Shown here one piece after another: positions 45,616 to 54,454 of a stretch of DNA of 64,000 bases. The notes under the pieces are model-generated. The model searched no databases and had not been told where the DNA came from. It saw nothing but the letters and a program-made list of their open reading frames with translations. Positions within the stretch are counted from its first letter, which is position 1. Every line of letters begins with the position of its first letter. Both the position numbers and the translations under genes were made by a program. The stretch covers positions 107,018 through 171,017 of the forward strand of contig LOEU01000035.1 of NCBI GenBank assembly GCA_001516025.1. The letters are read 5' to 3'. The DNA is from a bacterium BRH_c32 (lineage in GTDB: Bacteria; Bacteroidota; Ignavibacteria; Ignavibacteriales; Melioribacteraceae).

Positions 45616-48600
45616 CTAATTAGAAATAATCTTACTTAATTCGCCAACAAATTCTATTAGATATTTTAATATTCCTTCGGGTGAATTAATTTTATTTGCC
45701 ATCTCAAGTTTTAGTGATTCATTCGTTTGAACGAGTTTTACTTCTTTAGAATATTTTACATTAACGTACTCAAGTAATTTAACAAACTTTTCTTTATAGA
45801 AAGATTCTTTTTCTCCTTTGGGGAGTATTAAAGCTATTCGATTTCGTTGAATAACAATTCTTTCGAGCATTGCATAGGATGCATGATAGCGAAGTACAGC
45901 AGTCATTATCACACGCTCTACAATTGGTGGAGTCTTACCGAATCGATCCTCCATCTCTTCTTTAATTTCATCGACTTCATCGAGACGCATAATAGAGAAT
46001 AATGCAGTATAGAAGGAAAGTCGGTCGGCTTGATCGGGCATAAAGCCTTTTGGTATTCCGATCTCGAAATAGGAATCGATTGTCGGCTCAGTCCTTTCAA
46101 TTTGCTTCGGAAGGTCTTTGAATACATCCTTAAATTCATCCTGCCTAAGTTCTTCTACTGCTTCATCAAGAAGTTTCATATAAGTATCAAAGCCAACAGA
46201 ATCGATATTCCCGCTTTGTTCGGTTCCGAGTAGATTACCGGCACCTCGAATTTCAAGATCACGCATCGCAAGATTAAATCCTTCTCCCAAATCAGTATAT
46301 TCTTCGATTGCCTGCAATCTTTTTACGGCTTTCTTAGAAATTGAATCCAATGAAGGAACAAGAAGAAAAGCATAAGCCTGCCGGTCGCTTCGTCCCACTC
46401 TTCCTCTTAATTGATGAAGCTCTGCTAACCCGAATCGATCAGCACGATTTATAATAATTGTATTTACATTCGGAATATCAAGTCCCGATTCGATAATTTT
46501 GGTCGCTACTATGACGTGATATTTTTTATTTAGAAAATCATAAATTACTTCTTCTAACTGCGCCGGTTTCATTTGTCCGTGTGCCACTCCAAAGGAAACA
46601 CTAGGCATATACTTCTGTAAAAATCCTGTAATTTTTTCTATCGATTGAACGCGATCATGAACAAAATAAACCTGACCGTTTCTTTTAATCTCGGTATTTA
46701 TCCAATCGCGAACTTTCTTGATATCGAATATATCCACACGTGTATAGATAGGTTGCCTATTCGGCGGAGGAGTGGCAATGATTGAAAGATCGCGTGCCCC
46801 GAGCAAAGACAAATTTAGTGTTCGAGGAATCGGAGTAGCAGAAAGTGTAAGCGAATCTACATTCGATTTTAAGGATTTTAATTTCTCTTTGTGCATTACA
46901 CCAAAGCGATGTTCCTCATCTATAATCAGTAATCCGAGATCTTTGAATTTTATATCTTTTGAAAGGATGCGGTGAGTACCGATTAAAATATCCACTTCAC
47001 CTTTTTCAAGTTTTTCAAGTGTTTCATTTTGTTGGGTCTTTGTTTGAAAGCGGCTCATCGCTGCAACTCTAACGGGGAATTGAGCGAGACGATCTTTGAA
47101 AGTATTATAATGCTGCTCGGCGAGAATTGTAGTCGGAACAAGTAGAGCAACTTGCTTACCGTCATTGATAGATTTGAATGCTGCACGTACTGCAATTTCT
47201 GTTTTTCCAAATCCAACATCGCCGCATACAAGTCGATCCATCGGATTGCGTCCTTCCATATCCATCTTCACTTCTTCTGTTACTTTCGATTGATCGGGTG
47301 TATCTTCATAAAAGAATGAAGCTTCCAATTCCTTTTGCCAAATAGAATCGCTGCTGAATGCATATCCTTCTGCTGATTTTCGTTTTGCATATAAAGTAAT
47401 TAATTCGCGTGCGGCTTCTTTAATCTGCGCTTTTACTTTTTTCTTGGTTTTTTTCCATTCACCGCTTCCAAGCGATGAAAGCTTTGGAGGCGCATTATCT
47501 TTCTGAGAGAATTTTTTTACTAATGAGAAGTAGTTTAAATTAACATAAACCACACCTCCTTCGGCATAAAGAATTTTTATCGATTCCTGTTCGATATCCC
47601 CGATCTTAATATTTTCGAGACCGGCATACATACCGATTCCAAAATTTTGATGAACAACAAAATCGCCCTTTTTAATTGAAGCTAAATCTTTAATTCTCGA
47701 TTTTTTTACTTTCGATTTCCCGGGTAGTTTGGTTCGGTATGGCTTATTAAAAATCTGATAATCTGTAACGAGAAATAAACGATCGGGCTTTGAAAAAAAT
47801 CCACTTTTAATAGGAAAAACAGTAACCTTAATATTACCCGATAATATCATCTCCGAAAGTTCTTCTTTGTATTCGGAAAGCAGATCAATCAACCTTCTTA
47901 CTTGAAGTTCATTTTCTACTGCGAGGACAATCTGATTATTCTTTTTCCTCTGCTCGGAAAGTATATTAAAAAACAATTCAAAATTAGAATTGATAGGTTG
48001 AATTTCGCTTATCTGGAGATTGATTCTATTTTCACTTTGTTCTAATTCTTCCTCAATTATCCAGCGGCAATTATGTGCAAAAAGATCATCTAAACTGAAT
48101 TGATTCTCGATCTTTGGTTTTTCGTTTTCGATCGGTTGAGTTTTTTTTCTGTCCGAATAAAGTTCTTCTCTTATAGATGCCTCAATTTCTATAATCTCTT
48201 CGCTTTCTTCTTCTACCTCTGAATTAGGGGGAGCGAAGAAATGACTTAGCTCGAATTGAGAAGCGAATACAAGCGGGCTATCGAGATAATTAAAAATATT
48301 TCCCGATTCATTACTTTCGGATGAATCGATAATTGCAGCGAGTGTAACGCTTTCTACTTTATTAAGAGAACGTTGACTATCGGAATCAAAATAACGGATC
48401 GATTCTAAGAAATCACCATCAAATTCAACTCTGCAAGGCATTTTTTCGCTGAATGACCAAAAATCGATTATCGAACCGCGTATTGCATAATCTCCCGGAT
48501 CCTCGGCAAATTTCTCTTTATTATAGTTTAGCAGATTGAGGTATTCCACTAATTCATCATAACTAAGATCGCCACCTGCAGTTAGGGTAGTTGTCCTATT

Positions 48601-48975
48601 GCTTAATTCGTTCTTCGATGGAAGTTTAATCTTTAATACTTCATAAGTGGAAATAGCAATGAACTTATCTTTATTGCTAATTACAGTCAATCTCTCTTGA
48701 ATAGATTCTTTTGAGAAATCATCTATTTGAATTACGTAATCTGTAAATCCGAGAAGAGATAATTCCACAGCTAATTCGTGCACCGATTGGATTGATGGTA
48801 GAAGAATTAATATATGATTATTATCAGAGAATATTTCGGAAACGAAAAGTGCTTTTGATGAGCCATAAAATTGGCTTACTGTGATTTTGCCTTTTTGATT
48901 CTTGAGTAAAGATAGCTGTTCTTTTAATTCATTTGTAAATGCAGGATTTTCTAAAAGGGGAAAAATATTTTTCAT
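45616..48975 (-). CDS. mfd: Transcription-repair coupling factor
   Basis: Releases RNA polymerase stalled at DNA damage and recruits UvrA. The 1119-residue protein has the expected order: UvrB-homology N-terminal part (about 1-330), RNA-polymerase-interacting CarD-like domain beginning GDFVVHQNFGIGMYAGLENI (about 445-510), and the RecG-like helicase with Walker A K591 in GDVGFGKTE and DEEH at 686-689, then SATPIPRTLNLSL, GRVGRSDRQAYAFLL and the TRCF domain. Residues 230-275 hold an acidic linker. A TATATTTG box lies upstream at 49037-49044. Confidence 0.97.
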   Translation of the reverse strand: MKNIFPLLENPAFTNELKEQLSLLKNQKGKITVSQFYGSSKALFVSEIFSDNNHILILLPSIQSVHELAVELSLLGFTDYVIQIDDFSKESIQERLTVISNKDKFIAISTYEVLKIKLPSKNELSNRTTTLTAGGDLSYDELVEYLNLLNYNKEKFAEDPGDYAIRGSIIDFWSFSEKMPCRVEFDGDFLESIRYFDSDSQRSLNKVESVTLAAIIDSSESNESGNIFNYLDSPLVFASQFELSHFFAPPNSEVEEESEEIIEIEASIREELYSDRKKTQPIENEKPKIENQFSLDDLFAHNCRWIIEEELEQSENRINLQISEIQPINSNFELFFNILSEQRKKNNQIVLAVENELQVRRLIDLLSEYKEELSEMILSGNIKVTVFPIKSGFFSKPDRLFLVTDYQIFNKPYRTKLPGKSKVKKSRIKDLASIKKGDFVVHQNFGIGMYAGLENIKIGDIEQESIKILYAEGGVVYVNLNYFSLVKKFSQKDNAPPKLSSLGSGEWKKTKKKVKAQIKEAARELITLYAKRKSAEGYAFSSDSIWQKELEASFFYEDTPDQSKVTEEVKMDMEGRNPMDRLVCGDVGFGKTEIAVRAAFKSINDGKQVALLVPTTILAEQHYNTFKDRLAQFPVRVAAMSRFQTKTQQNETLEKLEKGEVDILIGTHRILSKDIKFKDLGLLIIDEEHRFGVMHKEKLKSLKSNVDSLTLSATPIPRTLNLSLLGARDLSIIATPPPNRQPIYTRVDIFDIKKVRDWINTEIKRNGQVYFVHDRVQSIEKITGFLQKYMPSVSFGVAHGQMKPAQLEEVIYDFLNKKYHVIVATKIIESGLDIPNVNTIIINRADRFGLAELHQLRGRVGRSDRQAYAFLLVPSLDSISKKAVKRLQAIEEYTDLGEGFNLAMRDLEIRGAGNLLGTEQSGNIDSVGFDTYMKLLDEAVEELRQDEFKDVFKDLPKQIERTEPTIDSYFEIGIPKGFMPDQADRLSFYTALFSIMRLDEVDEIKEEMEDRFGKTPPIVERVIMTAVLRYHASYAMLERIVIQRNRIALILPKGEKESFYKEKFVKLLEYVNVKYSKEVKLVQTNESLKLEMANKINSPEGILKYLIEFVGELSKIISN

Positions 48976-49036
48976 TCTTTATACTTTTTAAAATAAATAG
49001 ACCGTTCCCTACCCAAAATGGGGGGAATTACAATCC

Positions 49037-49044
49037 CAAATATA
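49037..49044 (-). promoter_or_regulatory. Candidate -7 box (TATATTTG) of mfd
   Basis: TAnnTTTG on the minus strand, 61 bases before the mfd start codon. The -33 element is not evident. Confidence 0.3.
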
Positions 49045-49130
49045 AATTAATTTCAATGAAGAAAATAATAAAACAAAAATTCTATAAAAGCAGTATATTT
49101 TAATACTGAAAGAACATATACGGGAAAATT

Positions 49131-51827
49131 ATGCCTCTAAAAAAAGCTTCTAAGCCGACGGAACTAAATCCGGAAGAATTAAGATGGGTCTGCGACCCGG
49201 AAATTTTTGAATTTGAAACTACATCACACCTAAAACCAATTGAAGGAATTGTAGGACAGGAAAGAGCACTTAAAGCATTAAAGCTCGGAGTGGAATTAAA
49301 AAGCCCGGGTTACAATATCTTCGTAACAGGATTATCCGGCACAGGTAAGTTTACATCAATAAAATCAGTATTAGAATCGATTAGTCCTGATTGCTCTCAA
49401 TTAAAAGATTATGCTTATGTAAATAATTTTAAAGACAGAGACAGACCTACATTATTAGAATTTCCTGCAGGTAGGGCAGTGGAATTCCGAGAAGCATTAT
49501 ATAAAGCAATTAAATTTTTGCAGGAAAAAATACCGTTATTTCTTAGCAATGATCCATTTATTAGTCAAAAGAAAAAGCTACTGGAAGAATTTGGTTCTTC
49601 GCAGTCAGCTATAATGAGTGAGTTTGAAGAGAAACTCAAAAAAGATAATTTTACTCTCGGGCAGGTGAAAGTGGGTGAACTTACTCGTCCCGAAATTCTT
49701 GCCGTAATTGAGAATGAGCCTGTATTTATGCAACAACTGGGCGAATATGTTAAAGGAGACAAAATCACTAAAGCCCAGGCGGATGATTTTATTAAAAAAT
49801 ATTCATCCTATCAAGAAGAACTCGCTAAAGTATTTAAGCAAAGTCTTAAGTTAAGCCAAACCTATCAAGAAAAAATTACTGAACTCGAAAAATCTTTTGT
49901 GGCGAATGTTATTCATATAACAATGGATGAAATTAAAAAAGAACATAAAAGTGAAAAGATTATTAATTATCTGGAGGAAGTGGAAGAGGATATCCTCTCT
50001 AATCTTGAGATATTCAAAGGGCAAAAACCCGCTACCGAAGAAACGCAAGAAGGACTAGTAGTTGATTATCTTAAAGAGTATGAAATAAATATTATACTTG
50101 ATAATACAGACGTAAAATCCTGTCCGGTTGTTCTGGAAACCTCACCTACATATAATAATATTTTCGGTACAATTGAAAAATTTTCTGATGGAAGAGGCGG
50201 TTGGTATGCTGATTTTACTAAAGTAAAAGCAGGTTCTTTATTGAAAGCTAATAATGGCTTTTTAATTTTGAATGCTTTAGATGCATTCAGCGAAAATGGT
50301 GTCTGGAAAGCCTTAAAAAGAGTTTTACTTTATGGAAAATTAGAGATTCAAGATCTTGCTACTGTTTATCAATTCTCTCCGAGTGTATTAAAGCCGGAAT
50401 CGATCGATATTGAATGTAAAATAATTCTCGTAGGCAATAATTATATTTATTCCGTTTTATCTAACTATGGTGATGATTTTAATAAAATTTTCAAAGTGAA
50501 AGCAGATTTCGATTACGAGATAGACCGTAATGAGCAATCAATTTTTGAATATGCACGAATAATAAAAAAATTAATTGAGCAGGAAAAATTATTGGAATTT
50601 GATAAAACTGCCGTTGCACGTATTACTGAATATGGAGCTAAATATTCCGGAAGACAGAATAAACTTACAACACGATTTGCTTATATAGCGGATTTGGTAA
50701 GAGAATCAAATTTTTGGGCCAAAGATTTTGGCGATAAAACAGTTTCAAGCTATCACGTGGATCTAGCTTTTCTTGCTAAAAGAGAAAGACATGGTTTATA
50801 TGAATCAAAAGTTCAAGAGATGTTAGATAATAAAACTCTCCTTATTGAAACATCGGGCGAAAAAATCGGAATGATCAATGGGCTTGCGGTTTATGGAAAC
50901 GAATCATATTCGTTTGGAAAACCAACTCGCATAACCGCATCGGTATCATTGGGTAATGGATCTTTTATAAATGTTGAGCGAGAATCCGGTTTAAGCGGAA
51001 GTTCACATAATAAAGGAGTTTTAATCATTTCAGGATATTTCAAAGAAAAATTTGGACGCAAACTAAATCTTGCATTCAATGCTAATATAGTATTTGAACA
51101 AGGTTATGGAATGATTGATGGCGATAGCGCATCTATTACGGAAATATGTGTTATCTCTTCCGCACTTTCACGCTTGCCGCTTAAGCAATCTATTGCAATA
51201 ACCGGTTCTGTTAATCAGAAGGGGGAAATTCAACCAATCGGTGGAGTCAATGAAAAAATCGAAGGCTATTTTGATGTCTGTTCAAAAAGAGAATTAGATG
51301 GGTCGCATGGAGTAATTATTCCGATTCAGAACGTGCAAGACCTAATGTTAAAGCAGGAGATAATTGATGCAGTAAAAGATAAAAAATTCCATATCTATCC
51401 CGTTGCGAAAGTTGAAGAAGCTATTGAGATATTATTCGGAATTGAAGCGGGAATTGCTAATTCACACGGCGATTATCCGTTAGGTACTGTATTTGGTGAA
51501 GTGGAGAAGGAACTTAAGGAGATGAGAAAGACTGCAAAAGGTGAACATGAAAAGAAACCACATCCACATCACCCAGCAGTTAAAACTAAACCGACTCCAA
51601 AGAAAAAGAATCCACCTAAACCTGTCCCGAGACCCACTCGTGTTCCTAAGAAGAAACCGGTACCGAAACCAGAGCCTAAGCCTGTTCCAAGTCCAACTCC
51701 TCCTAAAAAGAAGAAGCCTGAACCAAAGCCGGTACCCAGACCTGCTCCGGCTCCTAAAAAGAAACCTGTGCCTAAGCCTGTTCCACAACCGGTATCGAAA
51801 CAAAGAATCAAAAAGGGAAGAAAATAA
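49131..51827 (+). CDS. Lon-family ATP-dependent protease (AAA_32 type) with Lys/Pro/Val-rich C-terminal tail
   Basis: 898 residues. Residues about 10-75 hold the AAA_32 opening ELRWVCDPEIFEF and the Walker A loop GLSGTGKF; a helical insertion with coiled-coil character spans about 130-310. A second AAA part has NNGFLILNALDAF. The S16 peptidase domain has the catalytic dyad S666 (GDSASITEI) and K709 (IGGVNEKIEGY), spaced 43 residues apart as in E. coli Lon (S679/K722). This family lacks the LAN domain of LonA. From about residue 804 to the end there is an unusual tail of about 95 residues made mainly of Lys, Pro and Val in PKKKPVPKP-type repeats. The stop codon abuts the ATG of pyk, so the two are cotranscribed. 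Confidence 0.93.
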   Translation: MPLKKASKPTELNPEELRWVCDPEIFEFETTSHLKPIEGIVGQERALKALKLGVELKSPGYNIFVTGLSGTGKFTSIKSVLESISPDCSQLKDYAYVNNFKDRDRPTLLEFPAGRAVEFREALYKAIKFLQEKIPLFLSNDPFISQKKKLLEEFGSSQSAIMSEFEEKLKKDNFTLGQVKVGELTRPEILAVIENEPVFMQQLGEYVKGDKITKAQADDFIKKYSSYQEELAKVFKQSLKLSQTYQEKITELEKSFVANVIHITMDEIKKEHKSEKIINYLEEVEEDILSNLEIFKGQKPATEETQEGLVVDYLKEYEINIILDNTDVKSCPVVLETSPTYNNIFGTIEKFSDGRGGWYADFTKVKAGSLLKANNGFLILNALDAFSENGVWKALKRVLLYGKLEIQDLATVYQFSPSVLKPESIDIECKIILVGNNYIYSVLSNYGDDFNKIFKVKADFDYEIDRNEQSIFEYARIIKKLIEQEKLLEFDKTAVARITEYGAKYSGRQNKLTTRFAYIADLVRESNFWAKDFGDKTVSSYHVDLAFLAKRERHGLYESKVQEMLDNKTLLIETSGEKIGMINGLAVYGNESYSFGKPTRITASVSLGNGSFINVERESGLSGSSHNKGVLIISGYFKEKFGRKLNLAFNANIVFEQGYGMIDGDSASITEICVISSALSRLPLKQSIAITGSVNQKGEIQPIGGVNEKIEGYFDVCSKRELDGSHGVIIPIQNVQDLMLKQEIIDAVKDKKFHIYPVAKVEEAIEILFGIEAGIANSHGDYPLGTVFGEVEKELKEMRKTAKGEHEKKPHPHHPAVKTKPTPKKKNPPKPVPRPTRVPKKKPVPKPEPKPVPSPTPPKKKKPEPKPVPRPAPAPKKKPVPKPVPQPVSKQRIKKGRK
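51540..51824 (+). repeat. Low-complexity Lys/Pro/Val coding repeats in the Lon tail
   Basis: Imperfect tandem repeats built from codons for PKPVPRP and PKKKPVPKP. The periodic sequence also keeps other frames open on both strands, producing several spurious long open frames. Confidence 0.85.
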
Positions 51828-53252
51828 ATGGCTGCGATCACCAAAACTAAAATATTAGTTACCTTGGGACCTGCTACCGAAACTAAAGAAAAAATTGAAG
51901 CTTTAGTGGATGCCGGTATTGATGCGGTACGGCTTAATATGTCGCATGGCACTAAAGAGAATTTTGAAAAAATATTCGGAATTATTCATGAGGTCTGCGT
52001 CAGCAAATCCCTCCCCATTGCTACGCTCATTGATCTGCAGGGACCAAAGATCAGGATAGGGAAATTGAAAGAGGAGTTCTGTTACATTATTAGTGGAGAT
52101 ACAATTGAAATTACATCTGAAGATATTCTCGGAGATAGCAAAAGAGTCTCTTCTTCTTATAAAGAGCTTAGCAGGGATGCATCGATAGGAGATATAATAC
52201 TTATTGATGACGGATTAATTAATCTCGAAGTTATGGAAGTTAAGGATGGGTCGGTGGTCTGCAAAGTAATCGAAGGGGGTGTATTAAAGCCACGAAAGGG
52301 AATGAATCTTCCAACAATGAAACTAAGTACTCCTTCGCTTACCGAAGTGGATATAAATAATCTCGAGTATTCACTAGAGCATCGTGTGGATTTTGTGGCT
52401 CTCTCATTTGTAAGAAAAGCTGATGATATTATCGAGCTTAGGAATTATTTAAATAAAAAGGGAAGTAAAGCACAGATAATTGCCAAGATAGAAAAGAGAG
52501 AAGCAGTTGATAATTTTGATGAAATATTAAAAGCATCAGACGGAATTATGGTAGCACGAGGCGATCTCGGAGTGGAATTAAAAGCGCAAGAGGTACCAAT
52601 TATTCAAAAAGATATAATTCGCCGATGCAACGCTGCCGGCAAGCTTGTAATTACTGCAACACAGATGTTAGAGAGTATGGTTAATAATCCTATTCCAACT
52701 CGAGCCGAAGCTTCCGATATAGCCAATGCAGTATGGGACGGTACAGATGTCGTTATGTTAAGTGCTGAAACTTCCGTGGGTAAATATCCCGTTGAAGCAG
52801 TTAAGATTATGAATAATATACTGATTTCTACCGAAGCCGATCCGGCAGATAGAAAAAAAATAAAATACGAAATACCCGAAGAGCCTTTAGATAATGTTTT
52901 TGATGCTTCTGGTAAAGCAATATCTAAGATGGCAAATCAAATAAATGCAGACCTTATTGTAGTTTTTACACATTTTGGCGGAAAGGCGCGAGTGATTTGC
53001 AAATATCGTCCTGCCTCTCCTATCTACGTTTTTTCCGATAGCTTTAATACATTAAGTCAATTGAATCTTCTCTGGGGAATTAAGTCGAGTTATATGGTTG
53101 ATATTTCTGATGAAGAAAAAGCAGTGGAAGAAGCAAAACTCATTTTATTAAAAGAAGGTATAATAAAAAAAGGAAATTTAGTTTTGTTTACTTCCGGTAA
53201 ATTAGTCGGAGAAAAGAAGAGAAGAAGCTGGCTCCGCTTTGAAATAACATAA
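51828..53252 (+). CDS. pyk: Pyruvate kinase
   Basis: Final glycolytic step, phosphoenolpyruvate plus ADP to pyruvate plus ATP. Conserved blocks are ITKTKILVTLGPAT, DAVRLNMSHGT, LIDLQGPKIRIG, IIAKIEKREAVDNFDEI with the catalytic lysine, GIMVARGDLGVEL, and ATQMLESMVNNPIPTRAEA. Length 474 is standard. The C-terminal allosteric domain is present. It begins at the base after the Lon stop codon, an unusual partnership. Confidence 0.97.
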   Translation: MAAITKTKILVTLGPATETKEKIEALVDAGIDAVRLNMSHGTKENFEKIFGIIHEVCVSKSLPIATLIDLQGPKIRIGKLKEEFCYIISGDTIEITSEDILGDSKRVSSSYKELSRDASIGDIILIDDGLINLEVMEVKDGSVVCKVIEGGVLKPRKGMNLPTMKLSTPSLTEVDINNLEYSLEHRVDFVALSFVRKADDIIELRNYLNKKGSKAQIIAKIEKREAVDNFDEILKASDGIMVARGDLGVELKAQEVPIIQKDIIRRCNAAGKLVITATQMLESMVNNPIPTRAEASDIANAVWDGTDVVMLSAETSVGKYPVEAVKIMNNILISTEADPADRKKIKYEIPEEPLDNVFDASGKAISKMANQINADLIVVFTHFGGKARVICKYRPASPIYVFSDSFNTLSQLNLLWGIKSSYMVDISDEEKAVEEAKLILLKEGIIKKGNLVLFTSGKLVGEKKRRSWLRFEIT

Positions 53253-53353
53253 CCGAAAATAAAAACGCAGCCAATAGATTGAATTAATATTCGATGCAGA
53301 AGATAAAATGAAAGTGATTCAAATATTTTTTAATATCGCGATTATTAATTAAA

Positions 53354-54382
53354 ATGAGAAAAGAAGATCAATATATAGAAGCTAAATGGTGGCATCTTAA
53401 TGAGGCAGGAAAAATTGTGTGCACACTTTGTCCTCGCTATTGCACGATTGGTGAAGGACAATCAGGCTTCTGCTTTATAAGAGAGAATATAGCAGGAAAA
53501 CTTTATTCCACGGGATATGGGAGACCAACGGGATTTGGTATCGATCCGATAGAAAAAAAACCTTTGAATCATTTTCTTCCGGGAACTGAAATATTGAGTT
53601 TCGGAACTGCGGGATGCAATCTCGGCTGTAAATTTTGTCAAAATTGGTCAATCAGTAAGGCACGTTATGATTCGGTCAATTCCCTCTATGCTTCACCGGA
53701 AGATGTAGTATCAATTGCTAAAAAAAATCATTTATCTTCGATAGCATATACATACAATGACCCGGTAATATTCGGAGAATATGTAATCGATATATCAAAA
53801 TTAGCACAAGAAGAAGGGATTTGTTCGGTGATGGTTTCAGCGGGGTATATTGATAAAGAAGCTCGCAAAGATGTTTTTAAATATATCGATGCCGCCAATA
53901 TTGATCTCAAAGCATTCACCGAAGAATTTTATCATAATCTCACTTTTTCTCATTTATCAGATGTTTTAGATACACTTGTTTGGTTAAAAAATGAAACTGA
54001 CGTATGGATCGAATTGACAACTCTTCTGATACCGGGGGAGAATGACAATCCCGAAGAGATAAAAGAGATGTGCAATTGGATAGTTATAAATCTTGGAGAT
54101 GAAGTTCCGCTCCATTTTACTGCATTCCATCCTGATTTTAAGATGAAAGACAAAAGCTCAACTCAACATAAGACGCTAATTCAATCAAGAGAAATCGCAA
54201 TTGCCGAAGGAATAAAATTTTGTTATCTTGGAAATGTGCACGATAAAAAAGGGAGCACGACTTACTGCCCTAAATGTGCAAATCCATTGATTGAACGCGA
54301 TTGGCATAGCGTGATAGTCAATAATTTACTACATAATAAATGTCCCAATTGTGGCACGAAAATCCCCGGTGTATTTGAATAG
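53354..54382 (+). CDS. amrS: AmmeMemoRadiSam system radical SAM enzyme
   Basis: 342 residues. The radical SAM cluster is C88-x3-C92-x2-C95 in GTAGCNLGCKFCQN. A conserved cysteine set near the N-terminus (C23, C26, C30, C40: CTLCPRYCTIGEGQSGFC) and two C-terminal CxxC pairs (CPKC and CPNC, zinc-ribbon-like) match AmrS. The block AYTYNDPVIFGEYV is diagnostic. Its usual partners, AmrA and the Memo-like AmrB, are not nearby. Substrate is unknown for the family. Confidence 0.93.
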   Translation: MRKEDQYIEAKWWHLNEAGKIVCTLCPRYCTIGEGQSGFCFIRENIAGKLYSTGYGRPTGFGIDPIEKKPLNHFLPGTEILSFGTAGCNLGCKFCQNWSISKARYDSVNSLYASPEDVVSIAKKNHLSSIAYTYNDPVIFGEYVIDISKLAQEEGICSVMVSAGYIDKEARKDVFKYIDAANIDLKAFTEEFYHNLTFSHLSDVLDTLVWLKNETDVWIELTTLLIPGENDNPEEIKEMCNWIVINLGDEVPLHFTAFHPDFKMKDKSSTQHKTLIQSREIAIAEGIKFCYLGNVHDKKGSTTYCPKCANPLIERDWHSVIVNNLLHNKCPNCGTKIPGVFE

Positions 54383-54454
54383 TTCCTTATAATTGCATAG
54401 CCCTAATCTGAATTAATAAGTATATTGTAAGTAACTCAAAATAATTGGTTCAGT

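Noticed and set aside
51480..51952. Three long open frames on both strands over the Lon tail (105, 107 and 127 residues)
   Set aside because: They are by-products of the Lys/Pro/Val codon repeats, consist of low-complexity Arg/Gly/Leu runs, and overlap well-supported genes.
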